A DNA stretch of 64,000 nucleotides, taken from Blastomussa wellsi (taxonomy: Eukaryota; Cnidaria; Anthozoa; Scleractinia; Plerogyridae). Position numbers and translations under genes: made by a program. The notes under the pieces were generated by a model. It had not been told where the DNA came from. It did not search any database and saw nothing but the letters and a program-made list of their open reading frames with translations. Location: contig OX393563.1 in the NCBI GenBank assembly GCA_947652115.1, positions 12,006,827-12,070,826 on the forward strand, given 5' to 3'. Shown in pieces: positions 34,929-45,280 of the stretch; position 1 is the first letter of the stretch, and the number at the start of each line of letters is the position of its first letter.

Positions 34929-36048
34929 CTAAGAGTCAAAGAAACATAAGCCTATTCAGATTGCGTAATATTACATCGTTAGAGCTTTGCCTCTTTGCAT
35001 CATACAGAGTTATATTTAACAAACAGACGTGAGCTTGTTGTGGTATGTCCTGTAATCGACCACGAAATTTGCCAAATGTGTGTGTTGACTCACTCGGCCG
35101 CACCAAAAAGGCGAGCGAACCTGAATTGAAATTCTCAAAACGATTCGAAACTTACAGAATCAAAAACTTCAAATTTCGAAAAGTAACGCAAAACCAAAAT
35201 ATAATGTAGAAACATAGTTTTAATAACTAACCTTTCTTCCATTCAGAAATTCTCGAAAACCAGTTCAGTCCACACGTGGTGCCACGGCAGGACACGGCAA
35301 AAATAAACGATCTCTTCAGCAAGTTTCACGTCAAACTTTGGAGTTTTCCCTTCGCAGATTAATTCAATCCCGATCCATATTCATCTTGAAAACGAATTTG
35401 ATGATCTCCCCTTGAAAGGAAACCCTTTGGATGCAATTTATTGCTTATTTCTGAGAACTACCAGCTCCGAAGACTGTAAACAGCATAAAATTCCCGCGCA
35501 ATATTTCCTCGTAGCGCGTCGGACCGGGAGAACTGAGCGGCCCTACTCCATAAGCAGGGCCAAACTGGCCAGAACCAGTTCTGACAGTTCTCAGAACTCG
35601 CGCATACCATTTACGGACAGACAAGTCCGACTGGCCAGTTCTAACAAATGGAAAGCGCCCTGAGCGACTGAAGTTGTTTTTGAAAGTTTTCAAGTGAAGC
35701 GCGCGTGATGGCGTCATACTACGTCATCGTGTTTCGATGAATATTTAGACCGCGAACATTAGCCAATGAGCGCGCGAGAATTTCTGCAGTTATGGCAAAA
35801 ATAACTGTTTACAACGACTACTCATAGCTTTGTTAAAACCGAAGCGAGTCTCATCGTCGCACCGTTCTTGGGCAAATGACTGTAGAATGTGATGATATAT
35901 TGTAATGAGGAAAATTCTGACACACCATTACAGTACACGCAAACTGCATGAGTCATCTTAACCTCGGATATTTCACGTTTGATGGTTATTTAAATATGAC
36001 GTGAATGTAAATTATAAATTGTAAATATATGTATGTGTAAATTTGTTT

Positions 36049-36145
36049 ATTGACCATTTTCGCATGGCCCATAATACACCTTGTTTACCCCCCAAAATTT
36101 TGGGGGGGTAAACAAGGTGGTATGGGCCATGCGAAAATGGTCAAT
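36049..36145. repeat. Near-perfect hairpin, 97 bases
   Basis: attgaccattttcgcatggc ... and its inverted copy meet at a central aaaatttt. Arms of about 46 bases. Could be a very small MITE. Confidence 0.85.
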
Positions 36146-36720
36146 ATAAATTTAGTATGAATAGCATTTTCGTATCATGTGTAAATTTGCTATTTATAAT
36201 AGTTACTTTTCTGTTAATGTTGTATTTGCACTTGTTAGTATTATAGTTTTTGTGTTGTATTTGAATAATAAATAAATTAAAAAGATACGATGTATTATGT
36301 ACTTTATTTAGAATGAAGCAGGTGTGAGGTACGAGGTGTGAAATATTTTTCATCGTGTTGAGTCATTACGGGAGGTCGCCATGTGCAAGCAACAGCTCAG
36401 CCGACACCTCAACCAAAGCGCTGACAAAGAAGGGTAAGAAGTAGAATGCTTAATGGAATGAGGAAGGAAGGGAAGGGAGAGGAACTTGTGGGCCTGCGAT
36501 GCTGTCCTGGATCAATGTGTTTGGAATGGTCGATTTCAAGGAAGATATCTACTTTTGAGATAGTAATTTTAAAGTATATAGCATATTATTAAAAACTACC
36601 ATCTCGTATCCAACGCGCCCTCGTGGTCAGGAATAATTGTTAATTATAGTTGTATTAAAATTTTTGATAACTCTTGCAAGTCAACGTAATTTCTTATAGC
36701 ATATAATAATTATTTCTTAC

Positions 36721-36750
36721 TTGCAGGCGGTCCCACAGTTGGAGATGTAA
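36721..36750 (-). CDS. Exon 7: short proline-rich linker
   Basis: A 30-base phase 1-1 exon encoding VTSPTVGPPA between S1 and S2. It has the same length and position as the linkers at 19,816-19,845 and 3,292-3,321. Acceptor tttcag|, donor |gtaagaaa. The following 1.8 kb intron holds a perfect-looking hairpin element (36,049-36,145) and a GC-richer stretch of imperfect repeats near 35,520-35,660 that I cannot classify. Confidence 0.72.
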
Positions 36751-36844
36751 CTGAAAGATGAAAAAAACGTATGCATATTTATTGTAAATAACGAAGTAGG
36801 AAGGTCAGTTCAGATCAGTATCATCGTTATATGTTATGCGAGTT

Positions 36845-37075
36845 TCAGTGTCCTAAACTGAACCAAAACCGAAGTAATTTGGTCAATCACAAAGAACGGA
36901 GAAAATCCAGTGAACCAATCAAAACTCGAAGTAATTACACGTAACCGACACAAAGCGCGGAAAACTTGCGCGCGCAAGTGACGAGATCTTTGAACCAATC
37001 ACTAAGCGTAGTAATGTAAAACCAAAGCAATTCCCTAATTACTTTCGACACTCAATTAAAAACCGCTATAATGTG
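36845..37075. mobile_element. Palindromic MITE family, copy 4
   Basis: Contains gtgaaccaatcaaaactcga, ggaaaacttgcgcgcgcaag and the end ctttcgacactcaattaaaa. In intron 6, between SRCR S1 and the linker exon 7. Confidence 0.68.
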
Positions 37076-37337
37076 GCTAAACTAATATTATTTTTAATGC
37101 AGACCCCGTAACTTCTATTCTAACTTCTATTCTAGAGTTGCCATATAGAACTTCCGATGCATGTGCAATTCGTTTTCTCCCCTCTAAACTGCTGCTTGGA
37201 GATATGTCTGCCTCTATCACCCTCCCTCCCCATTGATTCACAAACTGTGAGCATGTTTAAGATTTACCTTCTCGGCTTTTAACCAAGTGCATTGTACCGG
37301 ATATGTTACAGTTAAAAAGACTGTTTTGATAACCTAC

Positions 37338-37706
37338 CGTTTGGAGCCACAGTGGGGACAGACTCATTTTTACACACGACGCCAACAGCTTCCCATTGTA
37401 TGCAATTATTTATACCCCATCCGCGATGCTTACACTCCATCAAGGAATTCTCATCGCCTCGACACTTCAAGTTGTCAAGCCAGATGTGACCGTCTTCGGG
37501 ACCGAAGCCATAGAAATATGCAGCCTCTACAACGCTTTTGGCTCCATCGTGACCGAGCATTTTGCATGCAACTTTAGCATCTCGAATGTCAAAATGATCA
37601 TCACATATGGTCCCCCAATCACTGCCACTAACTCCTTTGAGCCTGATTTCTACTCGCCCTTCCAAGTCAGATTGGCTGTTTCCAATCATGAGACGGATTT
37701 CAATGT
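37338..37706 (-). CDS. Exon 6: SRCR domain S1 of cassette I
   Basis: Complete SRCR domain in one 369-base phase 1-1 exon: DIEIRLMIG at the start, GRVEIRL, DWGTICDDHFDIRDAKVACKM, DGHIWLDNLKCRGDE, and a C-terminal VGVVCKNE. It carries the six-cysteine core typical of group A, yet single-exon coding is the usual group B arrangement. It ends with a short Thr/Pro tail. The 587-base intron after it contains a palindromic MITE (36,845-37,075). Confidence 0.88.
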
Positions 37707-38024
37707 CTTTATGAAACAAGAAAGTGTTGTTAGCGCAAATGCAAATTACTGGAGCTCCACGAGACTCAGACAACATTAGCGTGTTCTAAGAGTAAAAGAG
37801 GGTATTAAGGCGATGTTTGCGATTTTAAAGTGTTTTATTGGGAACACCTGCTGCAGTCGTTCTCTTTTATATTGCATTGTAACGTAGATATAACTTCTGA
37901 ACACCATTGGTAATTAAACTTAGAAGAATCAAGTTATTTTGTTTCTTTGAGAGAGTCACAAGCATGATTTAAGCATACCACCTTGCCAACTGGCGACGTT
38001 CTTTGTTTGGTTTCCCCGTAAATA

Positions 38025-38995
38025 CAGTATATGTTGCCCTATTTCTGGACACTTTTTGCATAAACCGTAATATCTTACCTCAAAACAACGCAAACAAGCT
38101 GAAATTCAGCCACAAGTTAGCTTCCACGCCTAGTAAGCAGGTCGTAAAGTTTCATCGCCTAAAACTCTTTGGATCCTTCGCAATTTGGAAAGAGCTCGCC
38201 GAATTGGATGGCCTATTTCTGGACAATCGTTACGAGATATCGATAAATACACGTACTCCGCTTTTCTCCCTTGTTGCAAAATATATCTTATAAAAGTTGA
38301 ATAAAGAAACATTCATTTAAAAGATTACTTTTGGTCCGAAATTGAAAACTTAAATTTCTTTCGATTATTTAGCGAAAAAGTCATCAATGTTTTGAAACCG
38401 GCCAACAAGCCGACATATTTGATTTGTATCACTGGCGACTGATTTATGAGTTACTGGACTGGACTTGAAAAACAACACTCAAGTATTGTTTTTCCAAATA
38501 ATTATTTCAGGTGAGTTGAAATTAGGAAAGGGAGTTATAGAAATGCTTGTCTCTCAACAACTCTTCGATAAGATTGCATTTAAAACAGAAACTAGTTTGC
38601 TATCGTTAACTGTCCGGAAATAGGAACACCTCACCAAAAATGCAAATAAACTCTTTTGTGGTCAAGTTCGAAGATACGAAACTGAAAACAGAAAATTCTT
38701 ATATACTGACAAACCTACTCCTTCAAGCTTTTCTCATGTCCAAAAAGTTTAATCTGTATCGTATTTTGCGAGAACAGACCGCTTAACTGTAAATAGGTAA
38801 TTCGACGCGGGCTAAAAATCGCATTTAAGAAGAAACAAAATTTACCTACCTCGACGGAGCGTAGCTTGGCCACGAAGGTATCAAACGAAAGCTGACTAGT
38901 CGATAAGTCTTTGGAACATTGTTTCAACGAAATACGGAATCGTTAAGTCCACGTGTCTGGAAATAGGGGTGTCCGAGAAATAGGGCAACATACTG
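38025..38995. mobile_element. Non-autonomous Tc1/mariner-type TIR element
   Basis: The left end cagtatatgttgccctattt and the right end, inverted (cagtatgttgccctattt), are flanked on both sides by TA. No transposase frame inside. Sits in the intron between exons 5 and 6. Confidence 0.7.
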
Positions 38996-39076
38996 TATTT
39001 GTTATTTGGTTTATGTTCTTTATGGGCCAACGTTTCTTAATTTAGGTCTATTTAGAAGATAAAATCTCAAACATAC

Positions 39077-39109
39077 CTTGCACAGGAGGTACAGTGGGCT
39101 GCCCAGTAG
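39077..39109 (-). CDS. Exon 5: short proline-rich linker
   Basis: A 33-base phase 1-1 exon encoding ATGQPTVPPVQ between an EGF and the first SRCR. It is equivalent to the 36-base linkers at 22,581-22,616 and 4,978-5,013. Too short to be called by domain search, but both splice sites (ctaaag| and |gtatgt) and the conserved position support it. The next intron (37,707-39,076) contains the TIR element at 38,025-38,995. Confidence 0.75.
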
Positions 39110-39202
39110 CTTTAGAATAAAAGTAAATTGTTTATAAGCAACTAAAACACAGTTAGAATAGACGATGTTCGTACTGAAATCAAGGCTTGTGTATTAACGT
39201 AC

Positions 39203-39322
39203 CATTACAGGTTCTGTTGTCAGGTTGTAATTTGTAACCATTTGGACAAGCGCACTGAAAACCACTCGGCGTCAAAAGGCAAAGATGGCTGCACTCTGTA
39301 TCTGTTTTACAATCAGTCTTTC
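39203..39322 (-). CDS. Exon 4: EGF-like module E0
   Basis: A 120-base symmetrical phase 1 exon with six cysteines in the LRP-type EGF pattern ([21 protein letters not shown] ... NRTC; final Cys conserved). EGF modules of this type pack against the bottom of YWTD propellers in LRP receptors. It is followed by a 93-base intron and the linker exon. Confidence 0.87.
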
Positions 39323-40161
39323 CTAGAAAAATCAAATTTCACAGAGTTTATAGTACTTCATGCTATGATTCACAAGCGCAAGCTACTGCAAGTTAGTCTC
39401 GATAATTTTCTCTACTGGAGTACTTTCCAAATCGGAACTTCCAGAAGTCTGTACTAATAGAATGAACTCACTTATTTTTTTAAATTTACATCACTTTTCC
39501 TTTCATTCTTCAAAATGTTGTTAAGCACCGAAAGAGAACTTGCCATAGTATTGATGCCAAGGAGCAATTTGATATATGTTTCATGATAAAGACACGCATA
39601 TTCAATCGACAGGGATTCAACATGTTTTAAGCACACAGTTTACTCGAGGCCACCGTATCTCTTACGAGTGCTAACTAAATTCACGTTTTCGGGGATAATT
39701 TTTGTTCTATATTTAATGTCTAGAAATAAGGTTATCACTAAACTGAATTCAAATTAACTCTATTTAAGAGAAAAAAGGACGAGGCCGTAGGCCAAGTCCA
39801 ATTTGATATTCCAAGGAATTTTTTGAACCCGATTATTTTCAAGTTGACAAGAATGTAGTCCTGTAACCTGTTAGTTAATATATAGCATCCAAAAATATAT
39901 GAACATGCCAAATGTTTCACCCTCCAAAACAGTTTTTTCTTGGTACTTGATTGTTATTCTGTATTTTTTCAAATTGGTCGACAGTTTGAGCAAACACTGT
40001 CCAATTTATTTTAAATGTGGACAGTTCGCAAATGTATCTGTTAGCAATATTGAATTATGAAGTCGCTATAATTAGGCGTAAAATTCTGCCCATTAAGGAT
40101 GCGCAATGCAATCCTGAGGAATCACCTTAACTTGGGTAAGAAATGTGTTCATCCTGCTCAC

Positions 40162-40583
40162 CTGGAGGTTCCCGTGAAGAATCATCTAAAGCGATTCCAT
40201 ATGTTCTCATGGCACTAAGCCATCCCATGTTTTTGATGTGATCGCCTGTAGTGAGATTCACTCTCTCGATGCTCCGACTTCTGTAATCGCTGGCGTACAA
40301 AATATCTCTGAATATTGTCAAACTGTAAGGGTACACATTAATACTTGTAAACGATTTTAACACTGTTCTTTGAGTTCCATTAAAATCCATGTATTCTAGG
40401 ACATCAGTTTGAGCATCAGACCAATACAACAGATTCGAATAGAAATCTATGACCAGTCCAGTTATTAAAACTTGTGGCATAAACCATGGATGGTCATCCA
40501 TTATGTAAGTTCTCTCCGTACCGGCAAGAGTAGCTCTCTCAATCCGAGGGAAGTCCCAACCTTGTTCAGACCAAAACATGTAG
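40162..40583 (-). CDS. Exon 3: YWTD propeller P0, second half
   Basis: Begins YMFWSEQGWDFPRIERATL, the usual start of the second half in every propeller of this gene. It continues with LLYWSDAQTDVLEYMD and ILYASDYRSRSIERVNLTTG and ends SSREPPG. Phase 2 in, phase 1 out. The layout matches exons 19 and 34, so P0 is the counterpart of the third propeller of the later cassettes. The 839-base intron after it shows no recognised element. Confidence 0.88.
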
Positions 40584-40768
40584 CTGAAAAGTAAACGAAT
40601 ACTTGTGAATATCAAGAGGGTTAACGCAATATTAAATTGTTTCCTGGAGAGACAACTGAGGAGTGTAATTGAACGAAGAGGTTGAAATTATCGACCAATC
40701 AATCAATCTATTTACGTCATGATGTAGGACGAGGTTGCCCTTAATGTCAAGGCCAAAGGCTCATGTAA

Positions 40769-40910
40769 AAAATGAATGAATGAATGAATGAATGGATGGA
40801 TGAATGAATGAATGAATAAATGCGTGAACGAGTTAAAGAACGAATGAATGAGTGAGTGAGAAAGTGAGTGAATGAAGCAATATATAATGAATCAATGAAT
40901 GAATAGCAAG
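40769..40910. repeat. GAAT tetranucleotide array
   Basis: gaatgaatgaatgaatgaat and variants, beginning about 185 bases upstream (in gene orientation) of exon 3. Confidence 0.88.
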
Positions 40911-42254
40911 ACAATAAAAGAAGCTATGTCAGTTGTGATGCACATTTGTGGTGCCAAGTTTCAAGAACATTGCTTCAATAGTTTTAGAGATATTGTTTAT
41001 CCAGTATTTTAACATTTTCAGTTGCAAACCATATGACGTCATCACTGATCTAATTTGCTAAATATAAAATGTCAATTTCTCTACAACGAAAAAAGATATT
41101 TCAGAAAGAAAAACGCCATTCTTCTTAATTTTGAAAGGCCTTTCAAATAAGCAGAAAATATTTTTCATGTCATATAAACATTAAGGAAGTTTTATCTTCG
41201 TCATAGATACATCAGAGAATACGGACCTTTGGCAATGATGATGAGGACGCGAACTTGAACTACCGGAAGTTGGAAATACGAGACTCGACGCTACTTCGCA
41301 TGCCCCATCTAGCACAACTCGTCGTCCACACCTCGTTCAGGAAGTCATTTGCTGCCATTTTCCGTCTTGATGTGAACGTGAGTATGTTTCGTGGAGTTTT
41401 TGCATTTTTACGCGGTTTCTTTGAGATTTCTTCACTCGAAATGGCTCGTCAGTGACCATAACATATTTGATCGGACCGCGAGGAAAAAACAGATCATCAG
41501 GCAGAGAATAAAAGTTATGATTTGTGCATTTGTGGTCGCACTGCGTGTGGAGGAATGCCGGCGGATTGTAGCGATGAAACTGCACCGGGATACGTATGTA
41601 ATCTTATAAAATATAAGTCACATTCTGTCAACTGCATTACATTGTAATTTTTGTAATTTAATCTTGGCTTCATTTTTAAATACGAAAGACTTCCCGGCTT
41701 TTAAAATACAAAATAAGTCCTGATTTATGCAGATAGACGACAAAGTTAGCTTTGTTCTGAAACACGTACTTCTTACATATCGTTATCCGCGGCGGAGAGA
41801 CGTTTTAGCAGACCACGAAACTATTTAAAAGACATTTTCGCTTTTGACTTACACAGCACGAAACTCGTCCACGCTACCGGTTTGTTAAAGTGTTTATGTT
41901 TCCTGCTGTGGACGACGGTCTCGCCCCATTGCTTCGTCCACGTCCTTGCCATCATTGCTAAAGGTCCCTAATCAATAGTCTCCATTTGAACGCCAAAGGA
42001 ATCACTTTTAGAAATGAGCGGCCTGTTAAAAATTATTTAAAGGATGCCCTGGAAAACTTTAAAGATAAAACGTGCGATCGAAATCATAAATTCGCAAATG
42101 GGGAATATCCCTTCAGGATCGATATTTAGTTTTAACTGGCGGCTGGTATATTGGAGTATTACAGTAAATGGTTTGAACCCGGGGGAAACAGTCGATCGTG
42201 TAGTTTGAACGTCCGGCTGAGGGTAGTCCTGAGCAGGACTGTTGTCGGTGACAG

Positions 42255-42299
42255 TGACTGACGTTTCTACAACCTGGGCGGAAGTCATCATCAGAGTCA
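42255..42299 (-). ncRNA. Second hammerhead-ribozyme-like motif
   Basis: On the minus strand: TGACT, canonical core CTGATGA, an irregular stem II, GAAAC, GTC, AGTCA. TGACT/AGTCA forms stem I and stem III is again only AC/GT. Stem II is weak (several mismatches). The surrounding 42,030-42,480 region resembles the terminal-repeat part of another Penelope-like family, without coding sequence. Confidence 0.5.
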
Positions 42300-42482
42300 T
42301 GTGACTGAATAGTTCTTTGTGAATAGTCGAATGTTATAAGTCTGGTTCGTGGAAACTGATTAATCAGTTGAGCCGTCATGTTATTGGCTGTAAGACTCGA
42401 GTAGTTGATGTCGTCGGTCGTGATTGGTCGGTTTCGATCCGTCGGTAAAATTAGGTCGTTCTATCCGGTCTATTTGTTTTTT

Positions 42483-42591
42483 CCATGTCGTGAATTAGTC
42501 GTCTGTATGGTGCCGGTAGTTGTTGACTTCTGTTAAGAGGATTATGTTCTAAGTTAGTAAACCAGCTAATTCACGACTAATTCACGACATG
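42483..42591. repeat. 19-bp inverted repeat
   Basis: ccatgtcgtgaattagtcg at 42,483-42,501 is exactly inverted at 42,573-42,591, with about 71 bases between. Possibly the end of a small foldback element. Confidence 0.6.
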
Positions 42592-43828
42592 GACAAAACA
42601 AAATGAATGTTTTCCGCTAGTTTCTGTAGTTTGCAGCTCGCAATATAAAATGTCGAATGTTGTACTCTTGTAACGGCATTACCGTCAAACTATCGGCAGT
42701 ATTATTTAGGCCTACTCTGGGACCTTAAGTCGCCTTAAGTCGCCCTAAGTTACCTTAAATTATGCAATCATATAATGGCTTTCAACCGTTTAAATTGCCT
42801 TGGATTGATTAACCTTGGTATTTTCCATGTAAAGGTAAACTCCATCCATTCCAATGCAAAGGGTTGGAGGAGGCATGGTGCTTAATGATTACTGTGTTTG
42901 TGTAATGTTACTGGATTCATGCCCTGGCTGGGGCGATTGGACTGTGTTCCTGGGCAGGATAGCTGAATAAAATGTTATTGATCAGGGAGCGCATGTGAGA
43001 AGACTCTCTAGTCGGGTATAAATAGAAAAAATGTGCAGAGCAAGTTAAGTGTGGTCTGGGTAACAAGACCTTGCAGAGACACACTCACCTCCCTGATTTT
43101 TTTCACAAAATACCCCACTAAGTATGCTAAAAGCCTGAGCCACATATCAGCTATTTCGTTCAGCAATGTACTTAACTCATGTTTTTTTAGCAGTTTGTTG
43201 CTAGTCATAAAGTCATAAAATGCTGGGTGTAGAAAAGACACTGTGAAACTATCATGTATACCCAATAACAAACTGCAACACAAGCCAATTCACTGCTGCA
43301 CTCAATTCAGAAATCGACATAATTATTTATTATAAATTATAAAAATGCCTTTCAGGCTACTGTTTAGAAAATGTATTTCAGTATTTGTCCTAAATCTCCA
43401 CATTTATAGGCCCTGTTTACAACGACTTCTGTGGTAACCCGAACACTTGAATTTCTGACATGTGAACAACGTGTTTCAGTGCAAAGAAAAAACACATATT
43501 TCGGTCATTTCGTGTATATTTGTACTTACTGCACATCATTCTGAGTATTTCCCAGGAATTTTCCTTCTGGTAGCCACAAATCGCTTGTGTTTAAGTTTTG
43601 CCTTCACAAGTCACAAGCCGAAGGCCGCCATATTTGATTTGACACATTGGGACCTAGGTGCTAGTGTACGCGAGTCAGCGGATTTCCACCAAATACCAAA
43701 ATCCAAAATGGCGGAGGCAATTGAATTTACATGGCGTTAAATGCAGGAATGGCTCCGGGACACTTAGATTTTTTTAGACTTTGATTTTTTCGTCTAATAA
43801 AGAGAAAAAACAAAGTCAATTATAAAAG

Positions 43829-43902
43829 CACAGAGGCGGAATCGATCCCGGGTCACTCAGAACACGAGCTATTCCTACTAACCACTACACTACCGAGGCC
43901 CG
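43829..43902 (-). repeat. tRNA-derived (Asp/Glu-like) SINE head
   Basis: On the minus strand it reads ctcggtagtgtagtggttag (A box) and gggatcgattcc (B box), the internal RNA polymerase III promoter of a tRNA-like sequence. The acceptor stem does not pair, so it is not a functional tRNA. Lies inside the 5.7 kb TIR segment. Confidence 0.6.
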
Positions 43903-43954
43903 GCTGCCGAACACCGAAAATTTTAAGATTTTATCGTGTTACCCTTACCATTCT

Positions 43955-44118
43955 TAAGAGCTAACCGCATAACCGCAGTGCTTAGTAGGCCAACCGGAAT
44001 GCAAAAGTAGGCTAACCGGATTGCTTAATAGGCTAACCGCAGCGCTCAGTAGGCTAACCGGATTGCTTAGTAGGCTAACCGCAGTGTAATAATAGGCTAA
44101 CCAGGGTGATTTAGCTAA
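43955..44118. repeat. Minisatellite, about 23-bp unit
   Basis: About six degenerate units of the form taggctaaccggattgctta, alternating with units having 'ccgcagtg' in place of 'ccggattg'. Non-coding. Confidence 0.75.
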
Positions 44119-44276
44119 CCAAACTCGTTCCCAGTACATTCCGAGCCCGGAGCCAATTCTTGCAATTAAGCGCTACTATTGAATTTTTATTTACAACAGG
44201 AAACATTTATAAAATTGGTCTTGTAATTCTTGAAAATGTCAGTTTTTATAGAAATTTTGAGCACCATGTGGTAGTG

Positions 44277-44289
44277 TTTATAAATAGTC

Positions 44290-44290
<1 letters not shown>
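44277..44290. repeat. Target-site duplication, left copy
   Basis: tttataaatagtcg, repeated exactly at 47,433-47,446. It brackets the Penelope-like element, whose right inverted arm ends at 47,432, immediately before the right copy. Confidence 0.85.
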
Positions 44291-44333
<43 letters not shown>

Positions 44334-44396
44334 GTATAACAATATAATTTGGTTTTATCAAACGGGGTTGATAATGTCAATTGGCCACCGTAAAGA

Positions 44397-44444
44397 GATT
44401 CAAGTGCTGACGTTTCGAGCGTTAGCCCTTCGTCGGAGCGAATC
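44397..44444 (-). ncRNA. Hammerhead-ribozyme-like motif, left inverted arm
   Basis: Reverse-complement copy of the motif at 47,329-47,376 with the same sequence, including the C at the U4 position. One motif lies in each arm of the element, in opposite orientations. Confidence 0.63.
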
Positions 44445-44533
44445 AAGGAATTGTGCGTCGTGTGTCTTTATATACAGAAAGATGGAGCTTAGCTATTGGC
44501 TGGTGCCTGGTAACGTGAAAACTTGGGAATAAA

Positions 44534-45280
44534 TTAGTTGAATGAAAAGCGTTCGTTGATACCGTGAGGATTAAGAGTGCCGATTTGAAAAATAAATTTT
44601 TGTTCTAGAGTTTTACGGCTTTCCGTGTTTCCTTGGTGAAGGGAAAGGCCGCAGACTGCCATATGTTGCTTAGAATGATTTGGGAGATTGAAGTGTCTCG
44701 CGACCGGTTTCGATGCATTTTTGTCGTCTTTCTCTACGTCACGAAGGTGTTCTCGGAATCGGTCGCCAAGTCGTCTCCCTGTTTCGCCGATGTATAACTT
44801 TTTGCAAAGAGTGCAAGTTATACAGTAGATGGCATTGGCTGAGGTACAGGTGAAATGATCAGTGATTTTGATAGATCGCTTGGGTCCCGATATTTTGTCA
44901 ACGTTGTGAATGAAAGGGCATGTTTTGCATCGTGCGCGAGCGCATTTAAAAGTTCCGGGTTGATCACTAGTTTGGAATGCACTTCTGACTAAAAAGTTAC
45001 CTATGTTTTTGTCGCGTTTAAATGAAATTAATGGAGGTTGCGAAAAGATTCTACCAGTGTCGGGATCATTTTGAAGTAATTTAAAGTTTTTGAGAATGAT
45101 GGATTTAACTGCGTGGTTGTGAGGGTGAAATGTGAGGGTGAATGGAATTCTATCGTTGTTTTCTCTCTGTGACGTTTGTAGTGCTGACTGTCGATCAATT
45201 TGCTGGGCGCGATGATGGCCCGCTTGAACAACAGAAGCAGGATAGCCGCGTTTGTCGAAGAAATTGCACATTTCCTCTGA
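44534..45280 (-). pseudogene. Inverted 3' fragment of the Penelope-like ORF (end of RT region to GIY-YIG)
   Basis: The minus-strand reading frame gives the same protein as the last ~249 codons of the sense ORF (from CNFFDKRGYPASVVQ to NPHGINERFSFN), including the GIY-YIG motif. Identity ends abruptly at 45,280/46,493. It lacks the RT catalytic motifs, so it is a non-autonomous arm. Confidence 0.88.
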
